Below are positions 1 through 11,158 of a stretch of 64,000 bases of DNA, piece after piece. The stretch lies in NCBI GenBank assembly GCA_032622095.1, contig CP136063.1:143731950-143795949 (forward strand), read 5' to 3'. The notes beneath the pieces are model-generated. The model had not been told where the DNA came from and did not search any database. It saw only the letters and a program-made list of their open reading frames with translations. Within the stretch, counting starts at the first letter, position 1. Every line of letters starts with the position of its first letter. The position numbers and the translations under genes are program-made. This stretch comes from Siphonodentalium dalli. Lineage: Eukaryota; Mollusca; Scaphopoda; Gadilida; Siphonodentaliidae.

Positions 1-2
1 AT

Positions 3-248
3 AACTACTCTTCAGACGACATTGAGAATTACCTGTATGACAACAGAGTGGAATTTTCTATAGTTCGCCTCTATCCGAGTGTGAATGGAACTTCTACTGC
101 CAGGATAAATGTACTAAATGACCACTCTGAATTTATTCTGGACAGAGACTTTTGGCCGGATGGTATGACATGCACTCGGATGGATACTACCAGATTGGAT
201 TGTTCTCGTGAACAACTGAACAGCAGCCGCGTCCCTAGCTGGCACTAA
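3..248 (+). pseudogene. LINE-A ORF1, C-terminal end (partial)
   Basis: The frame is open from base 3 to the TAA at 246-248, so this is the tail of a longer ORF cut by the window edge. It encodes about 81 residues with a segment VRLYPSVNGTSTARINV followed by LDRDFWPDGM. That pattern is one I associate with the end of ORF1 in CR1-like invertebrate LINEs. The ORF1 protein would bind LINE RNA in the ribonucleoprotein used for retrotransposition. The following 75 bases before the ORF2 start match the usual ORF1-ORF2 spacing. The assignment rests on this motif memory and on the ORF2 directly downstream. Confidence 0.6.
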
Positions 249-321
249 ACTGCACCATTGAGATCAGAACTATAGTTCTTCTCTGATGATGTCACTTCTT
301 TATACATATTTTATTTTCAGC

Positions 322-907
322 ATGTTATCCTTTATGTCATGGAATGCAACTGGCATTTCTCGATAGGCAGGGAGTGGACGTTTGTGGCATCTCAGAACAT
401 TGGCTGAGGGAATCCAATATATCGTTCATATCCTACACTGTATGTGACGCAACACCCGGCCCTCCTGATAAAAAGGGTCGACCTAAAGCCGGAGTAGCTA
501 TTTTTTGGCATAAGCAGTGGAATGATAATGTATCAATTATCGACACTGATGATGATAGAATTATTGGAATTCAACTATACATTAATCAATGGACATTTTA
601 CTACATATTCCAAGTATATCTTCCTTCCAGCAATTACTCTGACGACTTTTTCTCAAAGTATATTGAGAAAGTGTCTAATTTATTTGACTATTATAGTTCG
701 TTGGGAACTGTAATCGTAATGGGGGACTTTAACGTAAATTCCTTTCGCCCAAATTACAGAGGCATGCTATTCACAAATATGTTTATGGACAAAGGTGTTT
801 GCTCTCCAATTGAAAAATCGTTCAAAACTACCACGGTAAAAACATTCGTACCACCGACATATCCTGATTCTGGTTCAATTATAGACCATTTCCTTATTAC
901 TCTAGTA
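322..907 (+). pseudogene. LINE-A ORF2, endonuclease (EEP/APE) domain, interrupted
   Basis: ORF2 begins at ATG 322 (MLSFMSWNATGIS), where SWNATGI is the usual N-terminal metal-binding strand of the AP-type endonuclease. That frame stops after 14 codons. The domain then continues in another frame from 344: CGISEHW (catalytic Glu strand), GVAIFWHK, VIVMGDFNV (Asp/Asn strand) and SIIDHFLI (the Asp-His region). So a small deletion and frameshift lie near 344-365. The domain would nick target DNA to prime reverse transcription. The coding sequence is cut at 907 by the foldback element and resumes, in a shifted frame, at 5709. It is non-functional as it stands. Confidence 0.85.
898..907. repeat. Left target-site duplication of FB1 (10 bp)
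   Basis: TACTCTAGTA immediately precedes the element and recurs exactly at 5699-5708 right after it. The sequence lies inside the LINE-A endonuclease, and removing the element plus one copy rejoins the LINE. Confidence 0.9.
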
Positions 908-2035
908 GCTCATGGTGGTTTTGTATGCACTTGTATGTCCAGAGCAAAACTCTTCATGAATCCACTAATTGAAGGTACACAAACAATATTTGGTTGGTAA
1001 CACATTTCCCATTGACGGCGAAATGGGTCAAATGGCCACGCCCCTTTTTGCGCGAAGTACTACCACCCGTCGTGACTATATCTCCAGAACCGTTGGACAT
1101 AGGGGGTCGTGTGACCACTCAAAATGTGCGGAATGGCCACATTATTGGGGCTCAGTAATACATTTTCATATCCAAAAGTCAATGGTTTTTAAGATAATTG
1201 CCAAAAACCCAAAAAAAATCCATTTTTGAGGGCCTGAACCCCAATTTTGGGATTCAGCACTTTTATCTCAAAGCTGAGCCCCCAATTAGAATTTTATTTA
1301 TCTATATCCATCGGTGCCACATATAGGTATAATTTCTGTACCATTATCGGATGGGATTGACCTTCAAGGAGCTTTTGACCCTGAAAATCCACATTATGGG
1401 GGGTCGGTAATACATTTTCATATCCAAAAGTCAATGTTTTTTAAGATAATTGCCAAAAACCGATTTCAGCATGTAATGCACCACAAGTATACAATACCAC
1501 AAGGACACTTTTTAAAAGAACTATCCACATTCTCTGATTAACTTAAGAGCACAATTGACCACACACAATGGGATTAGCTGGAAATTGCTGCTGAGGATGT
1601 GTTGACCCCGACACACAACATGAGCTCTTCCCGACTGAACATGCCTTGGAAACTGGTGTGCTTTACCAAAAATCAGGTAACAATTGTGCTCTAATCAACA
1701 GAAATGTACAGATTGAACAAAACAGGTTTTCAAAATTTGTTATCAACATTTAACAGACGATCCGATTTAAGTGACCAAGCTATGAAAAATGCTAAACACT
1801 TTTACTAAATGGAATGACCAGCTGCTTGCTTCATGCAGCAGCCACATGTTGCGATCTTAAAATGGGTATTGCATCTGGGCATAGTAAAAACATGTTGTAA
1901 TCAGATGAGAGATGACCATATATACCAGTATATATTTCAGAAGTAATCAATTCTTCCAAAAGGACACCTCATCTCACAAAAAGTTTTAGGAAATGATGGA
2001 ATCATCACTATTCAATCAATAGTAGAATGAGCATT
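908..2035 (+). repeat. FB1 left inverted arm
   Basis: This arm pairs with the reverse complement of 4579-5698 with few differences. It contains subterminal direct repeats: a block around CATTTTCATATCCAAAAGTC occurs near 1158 and again near 1408. Short open frames here are mirrored in the other arm and show no coding logic. Confidence 0.88.
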
Positions 2036-4578
2036 TGTCGGTCCCACATTAGTTTTCATTGGCCATGATAGTTTCAGGTTGGAAAAGATGAGGGTGTATA
2101 ATTTCACTAACATAATTCTTCATAATAGCTAATAGCCGTCTTAACTTACCATGTTAAAGATATTTTCATTTTCAATACCACCCCAGGTTAAGTGGTCCTG
2201 CTAATTTTATATTTTGCTGATGGGTACTGCTGGATTGCTATGATCGATGTTTGTAGGTCAAGGTGATTCTGTTAAGAAATAGTACCATCATTTTACCTAA
2301 AGTTGTTTCTTTTTGCATTGTTTGGCTAATCCGAGCAATTTGTGCAAAAGTCAGTGTCTGTATGAAACATTCAAGAACATATATACTTCAAAATATTTAA
2401 TGTGTACGCTGATGTTTGGTAAACAACAGGAATAGTCATCTCAATTATGGCCAGTTTGTAAAAACCAGCACCCATTATTAAAATATTTCACAATATACAT
2501 GTTTTTTAATGTACACTACACATAGTGACTTATCCTTGATTTGTTCAGATCGCTTTGTTCTACCTGACTATCATACCAAATTTATTAGTATCACCACTAA
2601 ACTTGGGATGAATACTGCCAAATGAATATATTGTGATATATAGGGTAATGGAAAAATAATGGTTGAGTCTTTTCTAAATATAATTCTAGTAAAACCTACA
2701 CAATACCGTCTTGGTCTGATAAGACTCAGAGTCATGTTTATTTAGGAGTATAGACATGAAGTCCACCAGTCTCATGAAAATTAAATGGGCTCTGCACTAG
2801 TAACATCTGGGCTCCTGGGACCCATTAATATTGACAAATGCAACACAAATGAAAAATACATAGTAACTTTCCTCAAACACAGATTATAACCTGACAATCA
2901 TTGTGTTATAATCAGTGTACATATACATGTATATGTAGGCATGACCATATCATGTTTTTGAAATACTGCAGAGTGCAGACCATAAATTTCACTAGATTAT
3001 ACATGTAGTTACTGCATGTACATCACACACATAAGGCGACTGACACACATACACGTACCTGCAGAGTTCACAATATTTGACATGTAAAGTATATATATAT
3101 ATATATCTCTCCTGTGCCTATAACATCAAACCGAACGGTTTACAGTACTTTTACTGACATTTTTGGAGTGGCACATATACATACATAAAAAATAAAAATC
3201 AATTTAAAGGGACGAAATGAAAAATAAATTTGTGCAACTATAATTGAGATCTATATTGCATTACAACATCCACAAATTTACAAAATCTACAACATCCACA
3301 AATCTACAAAATCTACAAAAACATCTGACTATCATAGTCATTGGTAATGTGATAATTTTTCCTTGATAAGTTGAACCATGAGGGAGGATTGCATAGCATG
3401 CATGGCTACCTGCAGAATGTAGATTTGTATGTATTTATATCTGCATATCAACTGATGCTTGTATTTTTCTTCTAACTCACTCTGAGCTCACAACGCAACA
3501 GGATTGCATTCGGAATCCATAAAGCTAGACACTTTAGAATCAAGCTTGCCAAATAAATTTCCATGAACCTCACATGAACTCACTCAGTTGAACACAAGGA
3601 ACGATTGTCAAGTTGGAAAATATTCTGTATGTATGGAAGCCCTATATTTTTAATGTGTGGATTTATTATAACTGGACTAAAGCCCTTATAAAATAATCTG
3701 AAGGATTATTTTAGTCTTTATTACTGGATATCACACCAATAATCAATAGACATGTATTTGTTAGTTTTGAACAGGACAATATATTTTAATATTACTGCAA
3801 CTGCATCTTTCTTATGACTTATTTTCTTACAAACTCCCAAATTTGAACCAGAAACAATTTAGGGCAAATATACATCTACGTGTACATATACATATATCAG
3901 GATATAAATATAGGCGATCATGCCAGACTAGCCATTATTTGTTCTAAAATAATGTACGTGTTAGGGAAATTGTAGAACCTTTATACAAAATGGTGATGCA
4001 GCCAATCAAAATTGATGTGGGACTGATAAAGACGCAACCTGCTCGACTACCGAATCATACTGATTGATCAAATTGTAGTAACTCAACATCACTAAACCTG
4101 CTTGTGAGCTGAGTATAATTCAATTCAACATTAGAATACCATAAAAACACCCTGTTCTCCCATAAGTTTAAAGAAAATAACACATTGAACTCATTTACAT
4201 GTATATTGCTAATGTGATACATGTATATGTCATTCCATTTATAACCATTTTGGCAACCATCTCACATCAAAGGCCATGAAATCTAGATAACAAAAGATGA
4301 ACTACATTCAAATTATATCACCAGGTAACCTTTTTGTAGGAGTTTTAGGTTACTGATCAAATACCCTGTAATTGATGATTTCCTCAACATCTTTGTTATT
4401 GGGAAAATGTCTGTTTTTCATTCTACGACCAATATATTCCATCCAAAAACCTTATTTTCAGGGTCAAGAGCTCCCTGAAGGTCAAATCCCATCCGATAAT
4501 GGTACAGAAAATATCAGAAATGATACCTGTATGTGGCACCGATGGATATAGGTCAATAAAATTATAATTGGGGGCTCA
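2036..4578. other. FB1 loop, non-coding
   Basis: There is no open frame of note on either strand. The stretch near 2187-2560 resembles 55492-55830 elsewhere in the window. A short AT repeat lies at 3089-3106 and a 26 bp tandem duplication (ACATCCACAAAT core) near 3266-3318. The right edge (4457-4575) repeats part of the right arm: the block ATCCCATCCGATAATGGTAC is present both near 4489 and near 5257. Confidence 0.7.
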
Positions 4579-5698
4579 ATGCTCATTCTACTATTGATTG
4601 AATAGTGATGATTCCATCATTTCCTAAAACTTTTTGTGAGATGAGGTGTCCTTTTGGAAGAATTGATTACTTCTGAAATATATACTGGTATATATGGTCA
4701 TCTCTCATCTGATTACAACATGTTTTTACTATGCCCAGATGCAATACCCATTTTAAGATCGCAACATGTGGCTGCTGCATGAAGCAAGCAGCTGGTCATT
4801 CCATTTAGTAAAAGTGTTTAGCATTTTTCATAGCTTGGTCACTTAAATCGGATCGTCTGTTAAATGTTGATAACAAATTTTGAAAACCTGTTTTGTTCAA
4901 TCTGTACATTTCTGTTGATTAGAGCACAATTGTTACCTGATTTTTGGTAAAGCACACCAGTTTCCAAGGCATGTTCAGTCGGGAAGAGCTCATGTTGTGT
5001 GTCGGGGTCAACACATCCTCAGCAGCAATTTCCAGCTAATCCCATTGTGTGTGGTCAATTGTGCTCTTAAGTTGATCAGAGAATGTGGATAGTTCTTTTA
5101 AAAAGTGTCCTTGTGGTATTGTATACTTGTGGTGCATTACATGCTGAAATCGGTTTTTGGCAATTATCTTTAAAAACATTGACTTTTGGATATGAAAATG
5201 TATTACTGACCCCCCATAATGTGGATTTTCAGGGTCAAAAGCTCCTTGAAGGTCAATCCCATCCGATAATGGTACAGAAATTATACCTATATGTGGCACC
5301 GATGGATATAGATAAATAAAATTCTAATTGGGGACTCAGCTTTGAGATAAAAGTGCTGAATCCCAAAATTGGGGTTCAGGCCCTTTTTTTGGTTTTTGGC
5401 AATTATCTTAAAAACCATTGACTTTTGGATATGAAAATGTATTACTGCCCCCCCCCCCCCATAATGTGGCCATTCCGCACATTTTGAGTGGTCACACGAC
5501 CCCCTATGTCCAACGGTTCTGGAGATATAGTCACGACGGGTGGTAGTACTTCGCGCAAAAAGGGGCGTGGCCATTTGACCCATTTCGACGTCAATGGGAA
5601 ATGTGTTACCAACCAAATATTGTTTGTGTACCTTCAATTAGTGGATTCATGAAGAGTTTTGCTCTGGACATACAAGTGCATACAAAACCACCATGAGC
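4579..5698 (-). repeat. FB1 right inverted arm
   Basis: Inverted copy of 908-2035. The main visible difference is a C homopolymer near 5449-5461 where the left arm reads a mixed G-rich sequence. It ends with CCACCATGAGC, directly followed by the second TACTCTAGTA. Confidence 0.88.
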
Positions 5699-5708
5699 TA
5701 CTCTAGTA
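5699..5708. repeat. Right target-site duplication of FB1
   Basis: TACTCTAGTA, identical to 898-907. Confidence 0.9.
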
Positions 5709-8548
5709 TATTCATAAAGCAATGAGCCACAAAATACAAATAGTTGATATTTTACAAGATGATAGCATCGACGTATCAACGCATCGTCCCATTGTATTAT
5801 GTATGAATGACGAAGTACTTCAGCCTCAGGCCTCTCATGTACAGTGCTCGTCAAAATTAAAATGGTCAGCTCTGCATTCAAATCCGACACTCGCTCGTAC
5901 GTTTGCGACAAACGTGGGTAAAAATTGCCCTACTGTTGAAATAGATAGTTTATCTTCGATAGAAATCTATTATAATTCCTTAGTTTCTGCTCTCAGTAAT
6001 GCAGCCTCAGAAGTTGTTCCTAAATCAAAATTCCGTAGTCATATTAAACCATATTGGAACGAATCGTTAAAAGCCGCCCACTTTAATATGCGCGAGTGTC
6101 GCAGATGCTGGTTGGCAGAAGGCAAACCTCGTTACGAAGATTCCAATTCATATCGCCATTACAAAGAAGCAAAACGCTCTTTTCGACGTACACATCGCAA
6201 AATTTCAGAACAATTTATGCGGGACCGTGATGCCGAAATCGACAAGTGCGCAGAAATAGATCAGAATACATTCTATCGATTGGTCAATTACAAACGCAGA
6301 GAACGTAACACGCTATCGCCGTCACATTTCGTCCACAACGGTGAAACTCTCCGTATATACTAACCAGTCTATATCTAACGCATGGGCATCATACTATGGA
6401 AACCTATTCATACCGCTACAAAATGAGCAGTTTGACGCTAATCATCTTAAATCGGTTAATTCATATGTATCGTCTATTAAAAAAGGCAAATATACCGACC
6501 CTGATAAAATTATCTGCTGTCCAGTCAGGTCCAGTCAGTGAATCAGAGTTGACCGATATTATACCTAACCTCAACAGGAATACAGCAGCGGGACATGACT
6601 CGATAACAAATGAACACATTGTTTATAGCGCACCATGTATAGTTTGTAAATTGTGCCACCTTTTCAGTAAGATGTTAGAATTTTCATATGTTCCTAACAA
6701 TGCTAAGAAAGGAGTGATGATATCTCTATATAAAGGCTGTAAAAAGTCAAAACAAGCATTTGACAGTTACAGACCAATTACAATCATGCCTGCTTTGTAT
6801 AAACTATATGAAAAAGTGATACTCATGCGCTTGCAATCATACACACCAAACAATATAGCCATCAACCCGCTCCAACATGGTTTTCAGAGCGGAGTAAGCT
6901 GAATGGCAACTTCGTACTTATTACAGGAGTGCATTTCCTACACTAAAGAGATGCACAGTAAATTATTCGCCTGTTTTCTAGACGTCACAACAGCGTTTGA
7001 TTCCGTCTGGTTAAATGGTCTTTTGTACAAATTGCATAAAAGAGGATTCAATGGTAATATATGGCACACTTTAAAAGCACTCCTGACGGGTATCGAATGC
7101 TGCGTAAGGTATAGAAATAATTTCTCAGACTGGTTTGGCATCTTTCAAGGAGCTAGACAAGGCTCTATCCTCTCACCTCTATTTTATATGATGTATGTAG
7201 ACGACCTCACATACGAGTTGGAAAATTCTTTATGTGGCCTCCACATGCATGCTATAAAGTGCACTTCGCCAGTACAGGCGGATGACATGGTACTTCTACC
7301 ACTTTCAGAGTCAGGCCTACGTACTTTGTATAATATTTGTCTAGAATATAGCTTAAAATGGAGATACCTTTATAACTCATCCAAGACATTCATCATTGTT
7401 TTTAATGAAACACAACGTGAATTCATTAAATCACAGAGGTCGTGGCAATTTGGCAACAGTGTAATACATGAAGTCGAATCCGGAACACACTTGGGAATCC
7501 CTATTGAGAAATTCAGCTTTAACTCAAAACTTGCAAACAAAAAATTTGCACAAAACTAAAAGGCACATATCTATCGCTGACCAATGCAGGATTATACACA
7601 GGCGGTATCACCCCATACAGTTGTTTCAGTATCTACAAGTCCATCGTCCTCCCTAAGGCTCTGTACGGTAGTGAACTGCTCTGGAATATATCTAATGTTT
7701 CTCATGCATACACGGAGAGAGCACATAGATTTTGCCTAAAACATATTCAAGGATTCCCACAACAAACCAGAACATGCATCGTACAGGGGCTTCTGGGGTG
7801 CGGTGGGCTTGAATCCTATATTGATAAAAGGAAATTAAGCTTACTGGCAACATTGTGTAGACTAAATACAAATAAGACCGCTAAATCCGTGTTCCTCGTG
7901 CGGCTTCATAGTCATATTCTAGGAATTTCTTACCCACAATCCTTTATGGCAGATATTTCTACAGTTCTAAAGAGGTATAAGTTATATGAGTACCTAGAAC
8001 GCTATACGCTTGAAAGCACGTTTCCCACCAAATCATACTGGAAGAATATCGTAAAAACTGAGATTAACACTATAAATGCACTTGAGTGGAGAAAGAGTAT
8101 TGAATCAAATAGTGATCTGGCACAATATGGACTTACACAAACCAAACTCAATTCCTCGTTACTGTGGCAAACATGCAGGCTTTATCCAGATGAAAAATTT
8201 ACATTTCTTATGATTGCTAGACTTCACGCTCACACCGCATATAAAGATAACGGGCTTTGTCTACTATGTAATACGCGATATCAATGCATTATAGAACATA
8301 CCATAATAAACTGCACTTCCATATCGAATAGAAGGAATAATATTTGGTACGATATCATCAACACTTTCGGAATAGATGCTTTTATGTATATGGACGAGTT
8401 GACAGGGGCAAAGCAGTTATCCATATTTCTGGGGAATATACCATCTTCTTTAGTAGAAATGGGAAATTGTTCATTACCATTTGCAGTACACTTTTTTGCC
8501 AAATCAAGTCTAAAGCTATGGTATTGCTTGGCCTTGTTAAGAAATTGA
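5709..8548 (+). pseudogene. LINE-A ORF2, linker, reverse transcriptase and C-terminal zinc knuckle
   Basis: Continuation of ORF2 after FB1. The linker (5722-6363) carries HRPIVLC and a basic YWNESLKAAH region. RT motifs follow: DSYRPITIMPALYKLYEKV (near 6760), FLDVTTAFDSVW (motif A, near 6975), GARQGSILSP (motif B, near 7150), QADDMVLL (motif C, near 7275; Gln where Tyr is usual) and KALYGSELLW (near 7660). The end has a CLLC...EHTIINC zinc knuckle (near 8258-8314). The enzyme would copy LINE RNA at the nicked target. It is broken: frameshifts near 5715, 6350, 6530 (a tandem repeat of TCCAGTCAGG) and 7557, and an in-frame TGA at 6900-6902. The stop at 8546-8548 is the natural end. Confidence 0.9.
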
Positions 8549-8697
8549 TTGACAATTACATCTTATTAAACATGAGCAATATATAATAAATATAGCTTCC
8601 AAGTGACTGTAATCGACAAGGCATATTGAAATACTTTTAAATATATTTATATGTTAAAGATTGTGGATGCGTGTGCGACAGAGACTCGATAGTGAGT

Positions 8698-8787
8698 GCG
8701 GGAGAGCGGGAGAGAGGGAGAGAGAGAGAGAGAGAGAGAGGGAGAGATAGAGAGAGAGCAAAAGAAAGAGGGAGAGAGATCACCGAG

Positions 8788-8838
<51 letters not shown>

Positions 8839-8915
8839 AAAAGAAAGTGGGAGAGATCACCGAGATAGAGATAGAGAGAGATCGAATGAGAAGGGAGAAA
8901 CTGAGAGAGAGGGTG
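8698..8915. repeat. (GA)n microsatellite with internal duplication
   Basis: Long GA runs interrupted by GGGA. A block starting GCAAAAGAAAG and ending ATCACCGAG occurs twice (from 8758 and from 8837), so the array grew by a ~79 bp duplication as well as by slippage. Confidence 0.95.
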
Positions 8916-9118
8916 CATATGATGGTATGGGTGGACTTGTGTGTGTGCCTAAATGCATAATACACGAATGAGTAGCGACTGTATGTTATTCCATTCCTTG
9001 TGATGTAACTTTGTTTTGTATAAACTTGTACTTGTATATATGTTGACATATTTTTGTCCATGTTTCTGTGTGTATATGTTCTGTATTCAATAACTCTTCA
9101 AATATGGAGGACAATTAA

Positions 9119-9173
9119 AGATATATATATATTGTTTACCGTGTTGTTGTTGTTGTTGTTGTTGTTATTGTTG
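9119..9173. repeat. (TA)n then (TTG)n microsatellites
   Basis: TA repeats at 9119-9131 and about nine GTT units at 9142-9167 with one ATT interruption. Confidence 0.95.
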
Positions 9174-9289
9174 CTGACATCGAAGCTCTTGTGAATTTAT
9201 GTGGTGCGTACAGTATATCCTCACGGGTAGATGTACATGTATGCGCTTCAAAACTATCAGAACACTGTCAACTTGATTGAATGGTCAAG

Positions 9290-9715
9290 TTAAAAAACTG
9301 GCGAAGAACCAAGACAATTGATCAACAAATTTTGGTTCTTCATGAAAAACCAAAAAATGTATGTGGAACCAACTGGTTCTATTGAAGAACCAAATAGCTT
9401 AGATGGTTTTGCCACTGGGACAGTTTGGTAATTGTAGTAATGGTAACACAGTTGTAGAACAAAAATTTTGGTTCTTGGCAACAATTTTGGTTCTTCGTTT
9501 GGTTCTTCAATGATGTAAAAAATATTTATTATTTGGTTCTTCGTCAACCATTTGGTTCTTTATCAGCCAAGAACTATTCTTGGTTCTTTGTTTGGTTTTT
9601 CAATAAATGGGTAAAGAACCAATTGGTTCTTCGGCTGTGAAGAACCAACTCTGTTGGTTCCACCAGCGGGACAGTTTTTAGAACCAACTAAGCTTAGTTG
9701 GTTTCCCACAGTATT
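9290..9715. repeat. GAACCAA/TTGGTTC-dense block
   Basis: Roughly twenty copies or near-copies of GAACCAA and its reverse complement TTGGTTC are packed into ~420 bp, in both orientations, often as GAAGAACCAA or TTGGTTCTTC. A longer module recurs: GGGACAGTTT occurs at ~9417 and again at ~9665, each preceded by several of the heptamers. The block looks like a diverged tandem duplication of ~250 bp built from a short palindromic unit. I do not recognise a transposon family; no target duplication was found. Confidence 0.7.
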
Positions 9716-11150
9716 TGCAGTGCATACAATTCGCAGGTGTGAGCCCATTTTCTCTCTTATAGAATATCATATCAACATACGCTTGTTATCTTAATTAATA
9801 TACGTTTACTGTCGATAGAACGAGGCGATTGGTACTATGCATGTAGGATTGTTTCCCTGGACGATGTAGATACATTGCACCTAAACTAAGTCGACTGGAT
9901 CTGTTAAACTATATGGATTTAGCTGCCAAACGGCTGTTTAAACCGTGTGGTTTCCTGAAAATGATGAGTGTAAGCTTGAGGTGATAAATCGGACCACAAC
10001 GTCTGGATGTGTTAATTTATAAAGTTACATAATCGAAAAGGTCCACGGGCATGGTGTTGTTGGTGGCATCAGCGAACATTGGGACATTCTATATGAGACC
10101 GATTATAGCGACGGCGCCATGACAAAAAATTGTTTCAAAGTTTGTTTATTAAATATAATCGTTCTTTTGCAATAAAGGTTGAGGGATTTTCTTTTTAGCC
10201 GTTGAAAAACGCAATCCTCGTGTGCAATAAATCGATGTTACATGTTCATATAGCCACATATACGCATCTACGGAGTAAAGCTCTACGTACGGATCATACG
10301 GGACATAATTGTTCTGTTAAACAGCTTCGAAGATTGATAGACTGCGTCTGACATTGGTTAGTGTCTGTGCTACAGCCGTGTCGAGTTCTCTCCCGATCGT
10401 GAGTTCAAAGACATAATGACGGTATGATCCGTTGCGTGTTCCACGAACTCTCACCATTTGAACGATCGATAACCAGAGGGACAGCTGATGTCGTGACAAT
10501 ATGATTTTTGTCAGACAAAATTTAGACTCGCTGCTCATGACTGGCCGCCACGTGAATATAGTTTTAAAATCACTCAGTTGTTCGATCGTGCATGTCCACC
10601 ACTATATCTCCAGAAAAAGGTGTTTATATACTTGTCAGATGTTTGTATTGTTTGAATAGAACTATAAATCATTTGCACTGGTGGAGTATACATAAGCTCA
10701 ACTATGCCTGCATGTACATACTTTAACAACGGCAATTGTGTTTGTTTTACTCACGTAAAACCTCGTCGAATATCACGATATCCTTACCTATATGTATCAT
10801 CAGCACTAAGCACGTAATAGAGACACAAACGTCGTGTGGGATTTCAGGGCATAATTGGTAAGGAAAGGTAACTCATGATTCAAGCGTATAAATCACTGCA
10901 TTTGTTATAAAAGTCCTAGGCGGTTCTTCATTAGCCGTCTGATTTAGTTTATACAGTATATGTATTCCATGAATAGTACACCAATAATAAATACAGGAAA
11001 TATTTATGTTACATCATGCATTGAATGGATTCGACATCAAGCATGTAGGCTTATGTTAGTCGCATCCGGCAATCATGTTATTTCCATCCCACATAGCGAG
11101 AGCGTGATGGTCTGCTTAATCTGTCGTACGATATACTATTTGAATTCAGA
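9716..11150. other. Non-coding stretch, nothing recognised
   Basis: Mixed sequence with only short random open frames (longest about 75-85 codons). No repeat or motif that I could name. Confidence 0.5.
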
Positions 11151-11158
11151 GATGACAG
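11151..11158. repeat. Left target-site duplication of FB2 (8 bp)
   Basis: GATGACAG, repeated exactly at 14875-14882 immediately outside the right end of the element. Confidence 0.85.

Larger units (their letters stand above)
908..5698. mobile_element. FB1: 4.8 kb foldback DNA element, 10 bp TSD, no transposase seen
   Basis: Two inverted arms of about 1.1 kb (908-2035 and 4579-5698) enclose a 2.5 kb loop. The element is bounded by the exact 10 bp direct repeat TACTCTAGTA and begins GCTCATGGTGG. I see no transposase-like frame in arms or loop, so this copy looks non-autonomous. Duplications of 9-10 bp are typical of Mutator-like transposases and of the foldback (FB) elements of flies, so a Mutator/FB relationship is the first guess; the TIR sequence itself was not recognised. 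It inserted into LINE-A after that LINE was in place, so it is the younger of the two. Confidence 0.88.
1..8600 (+). mobile_element. LINE-A: decayed non-LTR retrotransposon, split by a foldback element
   Basis: The outline of a non-LTR (LINE) retrotransposon, read from its parts in order: the end of ORF1 (3-248), the start of ORF2 at about 322 with an endonuclease domain, then reverse transcriptase and a C-terminal zinc knuckle ending at 8548. A 4.8 kb foldback element sits inside the endonuclease region. The RT motifs and the SWNATGI-type ORF2 start fit the CR1/jockey group of invertebrate LINEs; the exact clade is inferred. The 5' end lies outside the window. The 3' end is not sharply defined; I place it near 8600, before the GA microsatellite. 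Confidence 0.85.
8549..9285. other. LINE-A 3' flank with microsatellites; no gene
   Basis: About 100 bases of probable LINE 3' UTR are followed by simple repeats and AT-rich sequence. No coding frame other than translated microsatellite is present. Confidence 0.6.

Noticed and set aside
968-1541. Open frames in the FB1 arms, matched on the opposite strand at 5036-5911
   Set aside because: They match only because the arms are inverted copies; no domain is recognisable and the frames overlap non-coding subterminal repeats.
8637-9061. Open frames rich in Arg-Glu or Ser-Leu on both strands
   Set aside because: They are translations of the GA microsatellite, with no other coding evidence.
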